Source of the DNA: Bordetella parapertussis
GTDB taxonomy: Bacteria; Pseudomonadota; Gammaproteobacteria; Burkholderiales; Burkholderiaceae_B
Length of the DNA stretch: 64,000 nucleotides
NCBI GenBank assembly: GCA_945897365.1
Contig: CAMDFD010000003.1
Location: 186,001 to 250,000 of the forward strand
Direction of reading: 5' to 3'
Every line of letters begins with the position of its first letter. Position 1 is the stretch's first letter. A program made the translations under genes and the position numbers. The notes under the pieces were generated by a model. It was not told where the DNA came from. It worked only from the letters and a program-made list of their open reading frames with translations, and did no database searches. Positions 16,193-25,453 of the stretch are shown here, piece after piece.

Positions 16193-16579
16193 ATGTCTAA
16201 ACAAATTATCCACACCAATACCGCACCCGCAGCTGTCGGTCCTTATTCACAAGCTGTGGCCGCACCTGCCGGGAAAATGGTTTTTCTATCAGGTCAAATT
16301 GGGCTCGTTCCAGAAACCGGCCTCATGGTTTCTGACAGTTTCGAGCCGCAAGTACGCCAATCCTTCGCGAATATGAAAGCCGTGATCGAAGCGGCGGGCG
16401 GACGTCTTGAAAATATCGTCAAACTGACTTTGTTTCTCACGGACCTCAAGCAGTTTCCTGTCGCTAATAGCATTATGGCCGAGCTCATTCCTGAGCCATA
16501 CCCCGCACGGTCTACCGTCGGGATTAGCAGTCTGCCTAAAGATGCACAGTTTGAGATAGAAGCGATTATCGTTATTTGA
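16193..16579 (+). CDS. ridA: Reactive intermediate deaminase RidA
   Basis: RidA hydrolyses reactive enamine/imine intermediates, such as 2-aminoacrylate released by PLP enzymes, protecting branched-chain and other amino-acid metabolism. The 128 residues are typical. Motifs are APAAVGPYSQAV at the N-terminus, FLSGQIGLVPETG, and YPARSTVGISSLP with the catalytic Arg106. The ATG at 16193 is chosen over a TTG 12 bases upstream because GGGAA lies 5-6 bases before it. recG follows after 27 bases. Confidence 0.95.
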   Translation: MSKQIIHTNTAPAAVGPYSQAVAAPAGKMVFLSGQIGLVPETGLMVSDSFEPQVRQSFANMKAVIEAAGGRLENIVKLTLFLTDLKQFPVANSIMAELIPEPYPARSTVGISSLPKDAQFEIEAIIVI

Positions 16580-16606
16580 CGATGCGCATGTGCCGCAGGA
16601 GTTGTC

Positions 16607-18679
16607 ATGCCTAGTTCGTTTGGTCGATCGCCTAAACGTGGTGCATCGTCTGATATGTCTGTACGTTCAAAATTCGAACGTCTCGGTTTGACAACGCCTG
16701 AATCACTGATCTTGCACCTTCCTCTTCGCTACGAAGATGAGACACAGATTCAAGATATCGCAGCTTTACGCCCTGGTATGTCTGCGCAGGTCGAAGGTGA
16801 GATTGTGCGCTCTGATGTCATTCTCAAACCTAGACGCCAGTTGACCGCCGTGTTACGTGATGACACCGCAGAAGTTGGGCTGCGCTGGCTCACTTTCTAC
16901 CCAAGCCAACAGGCACAAATGCAAGCAGGTAAACGTTGGCGTGTACGAGGAGAAGTTCGAGGTGGCTTGTACGGCTATGAGTTGATACATCCGCGCATCT
17001 CAACTCCAGGGGCACCTTTATCCGTGGCCCTCACTCCGATCTACCCGACAACGGACGGTCTCTCTCAGCCAAGCTTGCGCAAAGCCATTACACAAGCATT
17101 GAGAAGTGCAGCCATGCAAGACACCTTGCCTGCTGCTCTCCTTGAAAAGCTCGACTTGATGCCCTTTGAAGAGGCAGTCCGTACGCTTCATGCACCAACA
17201 CCCGAGATGGATGCTCATGCGTTAATAGAACATGAACACCCCGCATGGACAAGAATTAAATTTGATGAATTACTTGCTCAGCAGTTATCACTCGCAGCCG
17301 CGCGAGCCGCTCGTCAAAGTAAACAGGCTCAGCCCTTTACGCACAAAACCAATCAGAGTCTTGTCGCCAACCTTAAAAATTCGCTCCCTTTCAAACTGAC
17401 AGGAGCGCAACAACGTGTATCCGATGAAATCGCCGCTGATTTAGGACGAAGTTTTCCAATGTATCGTTTGTTGCAAGGCGATGTTGGAAGTGGCAAGACC
17501 GTTGTAGCGGCGCTTGCTGCTCTTCAGGCCATCGATCATGGTGCACAAGTCGCATTAATGGCTCCGACCGAAATACTTGCCGAACAACATTACGTCAAAC
17601 TCAAGTCTTGGTGCGATCCTTTAGGCATCAGAGTATGTTGGCTCGCTGGAAGCGTGTCTGCAAAGGATCGCCGTGAAGCCTTGCAAGCCATTCGTTCCGG
17701 AGAAGCAAAATTAGTGGTCGGCACCCAGGCGCTTATTCAGGAGAGTGTAGATTTTCATGCGCTTGGACTGATTATTGTGGATGAACAACATCGTTTCGGT
17801 GTGACGCAGCGTTTGACACTTTCACGCAAAGGCGAACACCTCGGTTTAACAGACTGGGTCCCTCATCAGCTGACGATGAGCGCGACACCTATTCCTCGCA
17901 CTCTCGCGATGACGTTTTATGCCGACTTAGAGGTCTCTTCAATAGACGAGTTGCCACCAGGACGCACACCGGTCGTGACTAAACTCATCGCGTCAGACCG
18001 TCGCAGTGAGTTGATTCAACATATCGCTCAGGCTTGCGATAAAGGGCAACAAACCTACTGGGTTTGTCCCCTCGTCGAGGAAAGTGAAGCTTTAGATTTA
18101 CAAACCGCAGTGGATACGCATAAAGACTTGGCCGAAGCGCTTGTAGGCTTCAATGTCGGACTTGTGCACGGTCGTTTGCCGACCGCTGAAAAAGCACGTG
18201 TCATGCAGGCATTTCGGATGGGCGAAATTGATGTGCTCGTCGCGACGACAGTGATTGAGGTCGGGGTTGATGTTCCAAACGCCTCTATGATGGTGATCGA
18301 ACATGCGGAACGTTTTGGCTTGGCGCAGCTACATCAATTGCGAGGTCGAGTCGGGCGAGGTGCACTGCAGTCTGTCTGTGTCCTGCTTTATCAGACACCG
18401 TTATCTTTGATTGCCCGTCAACGCCTCAAAGCGATGTATGAAACTCAGGATGGATTTGAAATCGCGCAACGTGATCTTGAGTTGCGTGGACCTGGTGAAT
18501 TACTCGGTGCACGACAATCGGGGATGGCTTTGCTAAAGTTTGCTGATCTCGCGACCGATTCTAGTCTTGTCAATCTTGCGCGTGAGGTAGCAAAGGATCT
18601 CCGTCAATACGCTCCCGAGGTGGTTGAAAAGCACCTCGATCGATGGATGCGCGGACGGGAGGATTTTTTACGTAGTTGA
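16607..18679 (+). CDS. recG: ATP-dependent DNA helicase RecG
   Basis: RecG reverses stalled replication forks and branch-migrates recombination intermediates. The 690 residues contain an N-terminal wedge/OB region (about 20-150), Walker A GDVGSGKTVVA, the DEQHRFG motif II, TMSATPIPRTLAM, the TTVIEVGVDVPNASMMVIE segment and QLRGRVGRG motif VI. A C-terminal ELRGPGELLGARQSG stretch completes the family pattern. It is slightly shorter at the N-terminus than the roughly 693-residue E. coli protein, within the normal range. oxyR follows on the same strand. Confidence 0.98.
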   Translation: MPSSFGRSPKRGASSDMSVRSKFERLGLTTPESLILHLPLRYEDETQIQDIAALRPGMSAQVEGEIVRSDVILKPRRQLTAVLRDDTAEVGLRWLTFYPSQQAQMQAGKRWRVRGEVRGGLYGYELIHPRISTPGAPLSVALTPIYPTTDGLSQPSLRKAITQALRSAAMQDTLPAALLEKLDLMPFEEAVRTLHAPTPEMDAHALIEHEHPAWTRIKFDELLAQQLSLAAARAARQSKQAQPFTHKTNQSLVANLKNSLPFKLTGAQQRVSDEIAADLGRSFPMYRLLQGDVGSGKTVVAALAALQAIDHGAQVALMAPTEILAEQHYVKLKSWCDPLGIRVCWLAGSVSAKDRREALQAIRSGEAKLVVGTQALIQESVDFHALGLIIVDEQHRFGVTQRLTLSRKGEHLGLTDWVPHQLTMSATPIPRTLAMTFYADLEVSSIDELPPGRTPVVTKLIASDRRSELIQHIAQACDKGQQTYWVCPLVEESEALDLQTAVDTHKDLAEALVGFNVGLVHGRLPTAEKARVMQAFRMGEIDVLVATTVIEVGVDVPNASMMVIEHAERFGLAQLHQLRGRVGRGALQSVCVLLYQTPLSLIARQRLKAMYETQDGFEIAQRDLELRGPGELLGARQSGMALLKFADLATDSSLVNLAREVAKDLRQYAPEVVEKHLDRWMRGREDFLRS

Positions 18680-18708
18680 GGTTTCAATTAAGATTTTTTA
18701 TCTCAAAG

Positions 18709-18720
18709 AAATAGCTATTT
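18709..18720. promoter_or_regulatory. 12-base palindrome upstream of oxyR
   Basis: AAATAGCTATTT is a perfect palindrome about 40 bases before the oxyR ATG. Its ATAGCTAT core resembles the ATAG...CTAT half-elements bound by OxyR, which often regulates its own gene. Only one compact element is visible rather than the extended four-part site, so autoregulation is a suggestion only. Confidence 0.35.
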
Positions 18721-18760
18721 TTGCATTCAAACAACGTGCTGATTGAAATTTGGATTTTTG

Positions 18761-19717
18761 ATGACTTTGACCGAACTGAAATACATTGTCGCTGTCGCCA
18801 GAGAGCGTCATTTTGGGCGGGCTGCGGAGGCCTGTTTTGTCAGCCAGCCAACACTCTCTGTTGCCATTCGCAAGCTCGAAGACGAACTCGGTATCACGTT
18901 GTTCGAACGCGGTGGCACTGAGGTTGGTGTCACGCCTATTGGTCAGCAAATTGTGTCTCAAGCACAAAAAGTACTTGAGGAAAGTGCCAATCTTAAAGAG
19001 CTTGCCCGACTCGGTCACGATCCTTTGGCAGGGGTATTGCGCGTTGGCGTGATTCACACAATTGGTCCCTATCTTTTACCCAAACTGGTCCCAACTCAAA
19101 TTGAACGAACGCCACAAATGCCCTTGGTATTGCAGGAAAACTTTACTATTCGCTTAATTGAGCTGCTTCGACAAGGGGAGATCGACTGTGCAATCATGGC
19201 ACTGCCTCTTCCAGATGCGGGCTTAATGACTCAGCCTCTTTATGATGAAGAATTTATCGTCGTGATCCCGGCTAGCCATCCCTGGGCAACGCGTAAAACG
19301 ATCTCTGCCGAAGATTTAAAACAACAAAATATGCTTCTACTTGGAAGTGGCCACTGTTTCAGAGATCAGGTCCTTGAAGTGTGCCCCGAGTTATCACGTT
19401 TTGCAGCCTCGAGCGAAGGCATTCAAAGAACCTTTGAAGGATCCTCACTCGAAACCATACGCCATATGGTTGCGGCAGGGATTGGTATTACTGTGATGCC
19501 TCGCACCTCTGTGCCAAAAGAAGAGCGCAATAATAAATTATTACGCTACATTCCTTTTGATCGTCCGATTCCAGATCGACGTGTCGTACTCGCTTGGCGT
19601 AAAAGCTTTCCCCGTGCTGCTGCGATTGATGCCCTCGCTCAAGCAGTCTATGCCTGTGAGTTAAAAGATGTCAAAATGCTGCCTCAGCAGTTGCAAGTGC
19701 CTACACAGGCAGCCTAG
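18761..19717 (+). CDS. oxyR: Hydrogen peroxide-sensing regulator OxyR
   Basis: OxyR is a LysR-family activator of peroxide defence that switches by forming an intramolecular disulfide. Starting at ATG 18761 the protein has 318 residues and the peroxide-reactive cysteines fall at Cys199 (GSGHCFRDQ) and Cys208 (LEVCPE), the same numbers as in E. coli OxyR. The N-terminal helix-turn-helix reads HFGRAAEACFVSQPTLSVA. A TTG start 18 bases upstream is possible but would break this numbering. It lies between recG and ubiA, the usual betaproteobacterial order. Confidence 0.97.
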   Translation: MTLTELKYIVAVARERHFGRAAEACFVSQPTLSVAIRKLEDELGITLFERGGTEVGVTPIGQQIVSQAQKVLEESANLKELARLGHDPLAGVLRVGVIHTIGPYLLPKLVPTQIERTPQMPLVLQENFTIRLIELLRQGEIDCAIMALPLPDAGLMTQPLYDEEFIVVIPASHPWATRKTISAEDLKQQNMLLLGSGHCFRDQVLEVCPELSRFAASSEGIQRTFEGSSLETIRHMVAAGIGITVMPRTSVPKEERNNKLLRYIPFDRPIPDRRVVLAWRKSFPRAAAIDALAQAVYACELKDVKMLPQQLQVPTQAA

Positions 19718-19726
19718 GATCTGACC

Positions 19727-20581
19727 GTGATTTCTAAATTAAAACTCTACGGTCAATTGATTAGAATCGATAAACCTATTGGGATCTTGCTTTTACTCTG
19801 GCCAACCTTATGGGCGCTCTTTGCCGCCGCTCAAGGGATGCCTAAGCTTTATATTTTGGTGGTGTTTGTTTTAGGCACCGTTTTAATGCGCTCGGCAGGC
19901 TGCGCAATGAATGATTATTTCGATCGCGAAGTCGACCTACATGTCAAACGTACTCAGCTTAGAGTCATCGCAACGGGCGCGATCAAGCCAAGAGAAGCGC
20001 TTTACGTTGCCGCAGTATTGGGATTACTCAGTTTTCTTCTTGTTTTAACCACAAATACTCTGACGATTTTTTTAGCATTGATTGCCGCAATTTTGGCGAT
20101 CACATATCCGCTATTCAAACGTTTTTTTGCGATCCCTCAAGCTTATCTCGGCATCGCCTTTGGCTTTGGAATACCCATGGGTTTTGCCGCGATTCAAGAT
20201 CAAATTCCTGACGTAGCCTGGTTGTTATTGTGTGCGAATATTTTTTGGGCGATGGCTTATGACACTGAGTATGCAATGGTCGATCGTGATGATGACGTGC
20301 GCTTAGGTGTCAAATCCTCTGCCATCACCTTTGGACGCTATGATGTCATGATCGTTGGACTGTGTTATGCCATGACCCTCGTTTTACTGGGCGTCGCTGG
20401 CGCCTGGCTCCAATATAGTTGGATTTTTTATGCCGCACTTTCTGTTGCCGCCATGATTGCCGCGCAGCATATGAATTGGATAAAAGGACGTGACCGTCAA
20501 GCTTGTTTTAAAGCATTTCTGCATAATACTTGGATTGGTGCTGTCATTTTTATAGGTATTGCATTTGAAGTCTTAATCTAA
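19727..20581 (+). CDS. ubiA: 4-Hydroxybenzoate octaprenyltransferase
   Basis: UbiA attaches the polyprenyl tail to 4-hydroxybenzoate in ubiquinone synthesis at the inner membrane. The 284-residue protein starts with GTG and has about eight hydrophobic segments. The first Asp-rich motif is NDYFDREVD (about residues 63-71) and the second is DTEYAMVDRDDD (about 180-191); both bind the prenyl diphosphate through Mg2+. IDKPIGILLLLWPTLWAL near the N-terminus is a family signature. It starts nine bases after oxyR. Confidence 0.96.
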   Translation: MISKLKLYGQLIRIDKPIGILLLLWPTLWALFAAAQGMPKLYILVVFVLGTVLMRSAGCAMNDYFDREVDLHVKRTQLRVIATGAIKPREALYVAAVLGLLSFLLVLTTNTLTIFLALIAAILAITYPLFKRFFAIPQAYLGIAFGFGIPMGFAAIQDQIPDVAWLLLCANIFWAMAYDTEYAMVDRDDDVRLGVKSSAITFGRYDVMIVGLCYAMTLVLLGVAGAWLQYSWIFYAALSVAAMIAAQHMNWIKGRDRQACFKAFLHNTWIGAVIFIGIAFEVLI

Positions 20582-20588
20582 AGGTATT

Positions 20589-21425
20589 TTGATGACTCAC
20601 TTTCCCTCTGTGGCCTTTATTGGCGGTGGCAATATGGCCAATGCTTTAGTTTCCGGCTTGCTCGCCCAGCATTGCCCCTCATCACAAGTGCACATTGTTG
20701 AGGTGGCGGATCCACTACGTAAAACGTGGTCAGAGCGAGGCATGAGTACAAGCGCGTCGCCAGATGAACATCTACGAAATTACCAGGTTTGGATTTTTGC
20801 CGTTAAACCGCAACAAATGAAAGATGTTGTGTTGCAGTGCAAGCCCTGGATGACACCCGAAACCTTGGTAATTAGTATCGCTGCGGGTATTTCAATTGCC
20901 TCGCTTGCCAATTGGTTAGGTTCCCCGCACGCGCCCTTTAACAATATTGTTCGCTGTATGCCCAATACACCCGCGCTTGTAGGAGCCGGGGTAACAGGGC
21001 TCGCTGCGCCTTCCGTTCTTTCGGCAGAGAATCGAATGAGCGCGACCAATCTTTTGGCGGCTGTAGGTCAAACCGTTTGGGTCAAGGACGATGCCGCCAT
21101 CGATGCTGTCACGGCACTTTCAGGTAGCGGTCCTGCTTATGTTTTCTTATTTCTTGAAGCGTTAATTCAAGGCGGGGAAGCTCTTGGCTTGACCCCTGAC
21201 CAAGCTAAAGAACTCGCCTTAGCAACGCTAGTAGGCGCAACCAAACTTGCATGTGATTCGCCTGAAACACCCTCAACACTTAGAGAGCGTGTCACTTCAA
21301 AAGGAGGCACGACTGCTGCTGCGTTGTCTGTCTTTCATGAGTCGCAGTTTGTAGAGATTGTCACGAAAGCGATGCATGCCGCAGATCGACGCGCCGCCGA
21401 GCTCTCCAAAGAGTTCGGTGTCTAA
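20589..21425 (+). CDS. proC: Pyrroline-5-carboxylate reductase
   Basis: ProC reduces pyrroline-5-carboxylate to proline with NAD(P)H. The 278 residues show the N-terminal dinucleotide motif FIGGGNMANALVSGL, then FAVKPQQ, NIVRCMPNTPALVGAG, and ALSGSGPAYVFLFLEALIQ. The C-terminal segment SKGGTTAAALSVF is also diagnostic. It follows ubiA after seven bases and is probably cotranscribed. Confidence 0.97.
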   Translation: MMTHFPSVAFIGGGNMANALVSGLLAQHCPSSQVHIVEVADPLRKTWSERGMSTSASPDEHLRNYQVWIFAVKPQQMKDVVLQCKPWMTPETLVISIAAGISIASLANWLGSPHAPFNNIVRCMPNTPALVGAGVTGLAAPSVLSAENRMSATNLLAAVGQTVWVKDDAAIDAVTALSGSGPAYVFLFLEALIQGGEALGLTPDQAKELALATLVGATKLACDSPETPSTLRERVTSKGGTTAAALSVFHESQFVEIVTKAMHAADRRAAELSKEFGV

Positions 21426-21482
21426 ATCCCTATTAATTTATTAAAATTAAATTGTTACTTATTAAATAACTGGAATACTCAC

Positions 21483-22757
21483 GTGAAAAAAGTGATTGGT
21501 TTTGTCGCAGTGATTGGTGCGCTCATTGCTGTTTGGTTGGGTGCGAGTTTTTACTCGGCGTACACCACGGGTCAATACGTCACCAAACTACCTGAACTCT
21601 ATAAACAGAATGACTCCATACATATCAAAACAATTGAACACCATCAATCTGCTTTTTCTTCATCGGGGAAGTTTGAAGTTCGTTTTCCAAATTTCGCTCC
21701 GATCTCTAACGCAGGACCTACAGCAATCGGTTTAATCATTCAATACAAAATATCAAACCTCCTCATGCCAGACTCTGCAGGTCGCCTTGAGTGGAAGATG
21801 ACGGGTGTCGATTCGATTGATCCCTTACTCAAACAGCTTTTTGGGCAAGGCCCGACGATGCATGGGAAAGGGTATATTGGGTATGGTGGTCAACGTCATT
21901 CAAGCATTGAACTCTCAGAGCTTTTATTCAAAGATCCACAAACTGCCTTAAAACTCACACCACTGACTGGAACTGCGACCTGGGATAATCAGACACTTAA
22001 ATTAAAACTTCATTCCGAGCATCTCAATGCACGAACAGAATCTGTCGTCACAGATTGGCGGGGGTTGAGTATTGATATCAATCTCTCTAATCGTAATATG
22101 GGATTAGGTACGTATGCATTTGAAATCAATCAAGGCAACAGTGCATCATCTGCCTTTGAAGGTATGAAACTCACTAAAACCGCCAGCCTAAATAATGATC
22201 GTTTCAATCTGGCTATTTCTCAAACTATTAAGCGCTATTCTTATGAGAAATTCAAGCTAAGTGATGTTGATCAAGAGTTTGCTATACGTGGCGTGGATAA
22301 AGACAGTGTCATGACGATCTCAGCTATCTTTCGTGATACAGAAGGCTTTAATAATATTTCGGGAGAAGAGCGAGTAGCGCTATCTAAATCTTTGCGAGAG
22401 TTGTTTAATAAAGGCTTTTCGATTGGCGTACCTCGCCTAATGGCTAAAGTAGAGGGCGGATCCCTGAGCGGAGACTTGAACATCGAAGTATTAAAGGTCG
22501 ATGGAACCCCGCCAGCTTTCTCCACTTCTGAGCGTCTGCGTGCGATAGGACAAGTTGTCTTAAATGGTAGCGGAGTATTGGACAAAGCCCAGCAGACAAC
22601 GGCTTTGATGCTTGGATTTGCAGTTAAAACACCAGAAGGTCTTAAAACAAGTTTTGAATTTACCAATGGTACGTTGTCAGTGAACGGTAAAATCTTTAAC
22701 GTAAAAGATAATCTTAAATTTCTTGACGATATGATTAATATCGCACTTGATCTTTGA
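21483..22757 (+). CDS. DUF945 (YdgA-like) family protein
   Basis: A 424-residue protein starting with GTG. An N-terminal hydrophobic segment (about 4-24, VIGFVAVIGALIAVWLGASF) is followed by Y-T-T-G-QY and a long beta-rich domain. This pattern, including the PNFAPISNAGPTAIG-type repeats and a final NVKDNLKFLDDMINIAL helix, fits the DUF945/YdgA family. The exact function is unknown. The protein is probably anchored in the inner membrane facing the periplasm. The gene is separated from proC by an AT-rich 57-base gap and ends at a strong terminator. Confidence 0.72.
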   Translation: MKKVIGFVAVIGALIAVWLGASFYSAYTTGQYVTKLPELYKQNDSIHIKTIEHHQSAFSSSGKFEVRFPNFAPISNAGPTAIGLIIQYKISNLLMPDSAGRLEWKMTGVDSIDPLLKQLFGQGPTMHGKGYIGYGGQRHSSIELSELLFKDPQTALKLTPLTGTATWDNQTLKLKLHSEHLNARTESVVTDWRGLSIDINLSNRNMGLGTYAFEINQGNSASSAFEGMKLTKTASLNNDRFNLAISQTIKRYSYEKFKLSDVDQEFAIRGVDKDSVMTISAIFRDTEGFNNISGEERVALSKSLRELFNKGFSIGVPRLMAKVEGGSLSGDLNIEVLKVDGTPPAFSTSERLRAIGQVVLNGSGVLDKAQQTTALMLGFAVKTPEGLKTSFEFTNGTLSVNGKIFNVKDNLKFLDDMINIALDL

Positions 22758-22772
22758 TCAACAACTTAGCAT

Positions 22773-22804
22773 AAAAAAAAGAGGATCCAAAGATCCTCTT
22801 TTTT
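22773..22804. terminator. Bidirectional rho-independent terminator
   Basis: GAGGATC (22781-22787), loop CAAA and GATCCTC (22792-22798) form a perfect stem flanked by an A-run on the left and a T-run on the right. It can therefore terminate both the DUF945 gene on the plus strand and the convergent DUF35/thiolase genes on the minus strand. Confidence 0.92.
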
Positions 22805-22838
22805 AATGACTCTCGTCAGGCCTCTTTAAAAGCGTTGA

Positions 22839-23240
22839 TTAAACTGGCGTAAACATTGGAACAGGAGGACCTTCCTCGGTGGTTGGCTTGAAAACCAACT
22901 TGACCTTTTGTCCGATCTTTAGCGCAGCCAAATCACAATCTACGATTTGGGTCATCATCGTCACGCCTTCGTCGAGCGTCACATAGGCGATGCAATAAGG
23001 ATTGGGATTGCCGCGCTGCATGACGCTCAGCGAGTAAATCGTGCCCAGACCTGAGCCTTCTTTCCATTCGGTTTCACCAAAACAAAAGGGGCAGAGAATA
23101 CGAGGATACCAATGTGGTTCTTTGCAAGATTTACAATATTTGACTAAAAACTTACCCGTTTTGGCAGCCTCCCAAAAAGGTTGATTTCCTTGCTCTTCGG
23201 CAGGGGCTGGAATAGGATTGGGTTGATATATCATCGTCAT
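22839..23240 (-). CDS. Zn-ribbon/OB-fold DUF35 protein, thiolase partner
   Basis: A 133-residue protein of the DUF35 (rubredoxin-like Zn ribbon plus OB fold) family. Two CxxC pairs, CKSC and CPFC near residues 36-52, form the zinc ribbon, followed by an OB-fold half with GLGTIYSLSVMQRG. Such proteins are accessory subunits of thiolase-like acetyl transferases and of the Ltp2/ChsH2-type retro-aldolases. The gene starts two bases after the thiolase stop, which supports a physical complex. An inframe ATG six bases downstream is an alternative start. Confidence 0.88.
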   Translation of the reverse strand: MTMIYQPNPIPAPAEEQGNQPFWEAAKTGKFLVKYCKSCKEPHWYPRILCPFCFGETEWKEGSGLGTIYSLSVMQRGNPNPYCIAYVTLDEGVTMMTQIVDCDLAALKIGQKVKLVFKPTTEEGPPVPMFTPV

Positions 23241-23242
23241 GA

Positions 23243-24412
23243 TTATTCACGCTCCATGATCAGTGTTGCGCTACCATGGCGCGAACCAAGAAAACCGCCT
23301 GTGCCATGGGCAAGGGCAATGTCGCAATTTTTGACCTGTACGGCAGGATGCGCTTCGCCGCGCAATTGACGGACAGCCTCGATGACTTTAGTGATACCGC
23401 CACGATTGGCCGGGTGGTTGTTGCACAAACCACCTCCGTCAGTGTTAAAGGGCAGTTTGCCTACACCAGAGATCAAGTTGCCATCAGAGACAAATTTACC
23501 GCCTTCGCCTTTTTTACAAAATCCAAGATCCTCTAGCTGCATCAAAACCGTGATGGTAAAGCTGTCATAGATCGAGGCATATTTGATATCTTGGGGCGTC
23601 AGGCCGGCTTCTGCAAAAGCATTCGCTCCGGACATGCGTGCACCCGAGTAGGTCAGGTCAACACGACCACCGAGTTGTCCTTTGAATGACTCTCCAGCAC
23701 CGCGAAGCTTGACGAGCGGTCGCTTGAGTGACTTGGCAATATCAGGACGCGCCACAATCAAAGCACCACCACCATCACTCACCACGCAACAGTCGAGACG
23801 ATGAAGGGGAGTCGAGACCAAGGGGGAGTTAATCACGTCCTCAACGGTCACGACATCCCGCAACATGGCGTGAGGATTATGTTGCGCGTGGTGAGAGGCC
23901 GCAACCTTAATCCATGCAAGTTGCTCAGAAGTCGTGCCGTACTCATACATATGTCGGGCTGCGACCATTGCATAGCTGTTAACAGTCACGGGACCAAAGG
24001 GCGCTTCAAAAGGTACGTCAGGCAAATCATTGCCCCAGTTACGGGGCTGTAATCCTGAGGAGCCTGCCGAGCGGGGACGCCCAGCCAGGGTAATCAGTGC
24101 GATATCGCACTTTCCAGCCGCGATGGCTTGGGCTGCATGAGAAACATGGATCAAATAAGAGCAGCCTCCGGTCTCTGTGGAGTCAACATGACGAAGCTTG
24201 TTGAGCCCCATATAGTCAGCCATGTTTAACATTCCTAAGCCCGGTGCATCGCCAGCACAAAAATAGCCGTCAATATCACTAAGTGATAAGCCCGCGTCTT
24301 CAAGGGCACCCTTGGCTGATTCAGCGTGCAACTGCGCGACGGATTTGTCTGGGGCTTTACGCGTGGGGTGTTCATACGCACCGACGATATATGCTTTGTC
24401 TCGTATAGTCAT
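23243..24412 (-). CDS. Thiolase-like lipid-transfer protein (SCP2/Ltp type)
   Basis: A 389-residue thiolase-fold protein. ATG 24412 (MTIRDKAYIVGAYEHPTR) is chosen over an upstream start that would add 22 unlike residues. It keeps a cysteine at position 84 (GGCSYL) and a His at 333 (NNHPANRGG). The usual C-terminal catalytic CxGxG is replaced by HGTGGFLGSRHG, and the NEAFA motif by YDSFTITVL. These changes match SCP2-thiolase/Ltp proteins that work with DUF35 partners, some of which are aldolases rather than thiolases. Substrate unknown; a CoA ester is expected. Confidence 0.86.
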   Translation of the reverse strand: MTIRDKAYIVGAYEHPTRKAPDKSVAQLHAESAKGALEDAGLSLSDIDGYFCAGDAPGLGMLNMADYMGLNKLRHVDSTETGGCSYLIHVSHAAQAIAAGKCDIALITLAGRPRSAGSSGLQPRNWGNDLPDVPFEAPFGPVTVNSYAMVAARHMYEYGTTSEQLAWIKVAASHHAQHNPHAMLRDVVTVEDVINSPLVSTPLHRLDCCVVSDGGGALIVARPDIAKSLKRPLVKLRGAGESFKGQLGGRVDLTYSGARMSGANAFAEAGLTPQDIKYASIYDSFTITVLMQLEDLGFCKKGEGGKFVSDGNLISGVGKLPFNTDGGGLCNNHPANRGGITKVIEAVRQLRGEAHPAVQVKNCDIALAHGTGGFLGSRHGSATLIMERE

Positions 24413-24510
24413 TGGATTAGATATTGAGTTGTGAAAGGAATGAAGTGATATCCATCTTTTTACCACTGTTATGCACAAATTTTTTTAAACTTATCGGCTT
24501 TTATACAGTG

Positions 24511-24912
24511 TTATTGCGTCCGACTCTGCCGCAAACTCGCGATGCCAAGCAGGACCCAGCCAAGCATCAGGCATATTCCTCCGGTTGGTGCCACAACGGT
24601 GAGATGCGGGAGGTTTAAAAGATACTTCAACTCAATCGAGCCACAAAACAAGAATATACCGATTAAAAAAAATACTCGACTCCATTGCACAAGAGTACCT
24701 GTCAGTAAAGTACTCATGATCAGAACCAAAGCATGAATGAGTTGATAAATTGCTGCTTTTTCAATCGCGGCGATTGCTTTGGGATCCGCGAGTGCATGCG
24801 CAGCGATTGCACCCATAGCGACCCCCATTAGACCCAAAAGAGCCGCGACAGCTATCCATGGAAAAGAAGAATCTTGATTATGCAATATAGGCTCAGGGTG
24901 AAGGTCGTACAA
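24511..24912 (-). CDS. DUF423 membrane protein
   Basis: A small integral membrane protein of the DUF423 (YgdD) family, 133 residues if the TTG at 24912 is used. Four hydrophobic segments are visible, with family motifs GAIAAHAL, YQLIHALVLI and GGICLMLGW. An internal TTG nine codons downstream is an alternative start; no ATG is well placed, so the N-terminus is uncertain. Function is unknown. It is separated by 98 bases from the thiolase gene. Confidence 0.82.
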   Translation of the reverse strand: MYDLHPEPILHNQDSSFPWIAVAALLGLMGVAMGAIAAHALADPKAIAAIEKAAIYQLIHALVLIMSTLLTGTLVQWSRVFFLIGIFLFCGSIELKYLLNLPHLTVVAPTGGICLMLGWVLLGIASLRQSRTQ

Positions 24913-25039
24913 TGATGTGTCTTGTGCAGTGAAATGTGCCGGCTCTGTCAGGCGAAACTCGCTATAAGTCGACCACTCAAGTCATTATAATAAACTTGGG
25001 CCTATCATTTAACATTGATTGTTTATTAAGAGTGTCAAC

Positions 25040-25453
25040 GTGTCATCTTCAAATACAAAATCTTATTTCGGTTTAACCATTCCGTATTTAGATTTTCTTC
25101 AACTTGAACCCGTTCTCTGCCAGAATGACCAAGCCGTGACGCGTATCAAAATTCGTGATGAACTAAAAAATAGTAGGGGACACATCCACGGTGGGGCAAT
25201 CATGAGCATCCTTGATTTCACGCTCAGCGCCGCTGGGCGAGCAAGCGATCCCTTGGGCCTTGGCATGGCAACCATCGATATGCATACCACCTGCCTGGAG
25301 CCTGCCATCACGGATCTGACGGTTCAGGCACGCTGCATACGACGCGGCAGTTCCATTGCTTTTTGTGAAGGTGAGGTCCTAGATACAGCAGGCAATGTGA
25401 TTGCAAAAGCGAGCGCAGCCTTTAAAGTCCTCAAGGTCAAGCCTTTAGCTTAG
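25040..25453 (+). CDS. PaaI-family hotdog thioesterase
   Basis: A 137-residue single hotdog-fold protein starting at GTG 25040, or at TTG 25019 if longer. The central motif HIHGGAIMSILDFTLSAAG has the HGG and the helix with an aspartate that are typical of PaaI/YbgC-like acyl-CoA thioesterases. TIDMHTTCLEP and FCEGEVLDTAGNVIAKASAAF follow. It probably hydrolyses an aromatic or medium-chain acyl-CoA. It overlaps the convergent YqeY gene by nine bases. Confidence 0.87.
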   Translation: MSSSNTKSYFGLTIPYLDFLQLEPVLCQNDQAVTRIKIRDELKNSRGHIHGGAIMSILDFTLSAAGRASDPLGLGMATIDMHTTCLEPAITDLTVQARCIRRGSSIAFCEGEVLDTAGNVIAKASAAFKVLKVKPLA

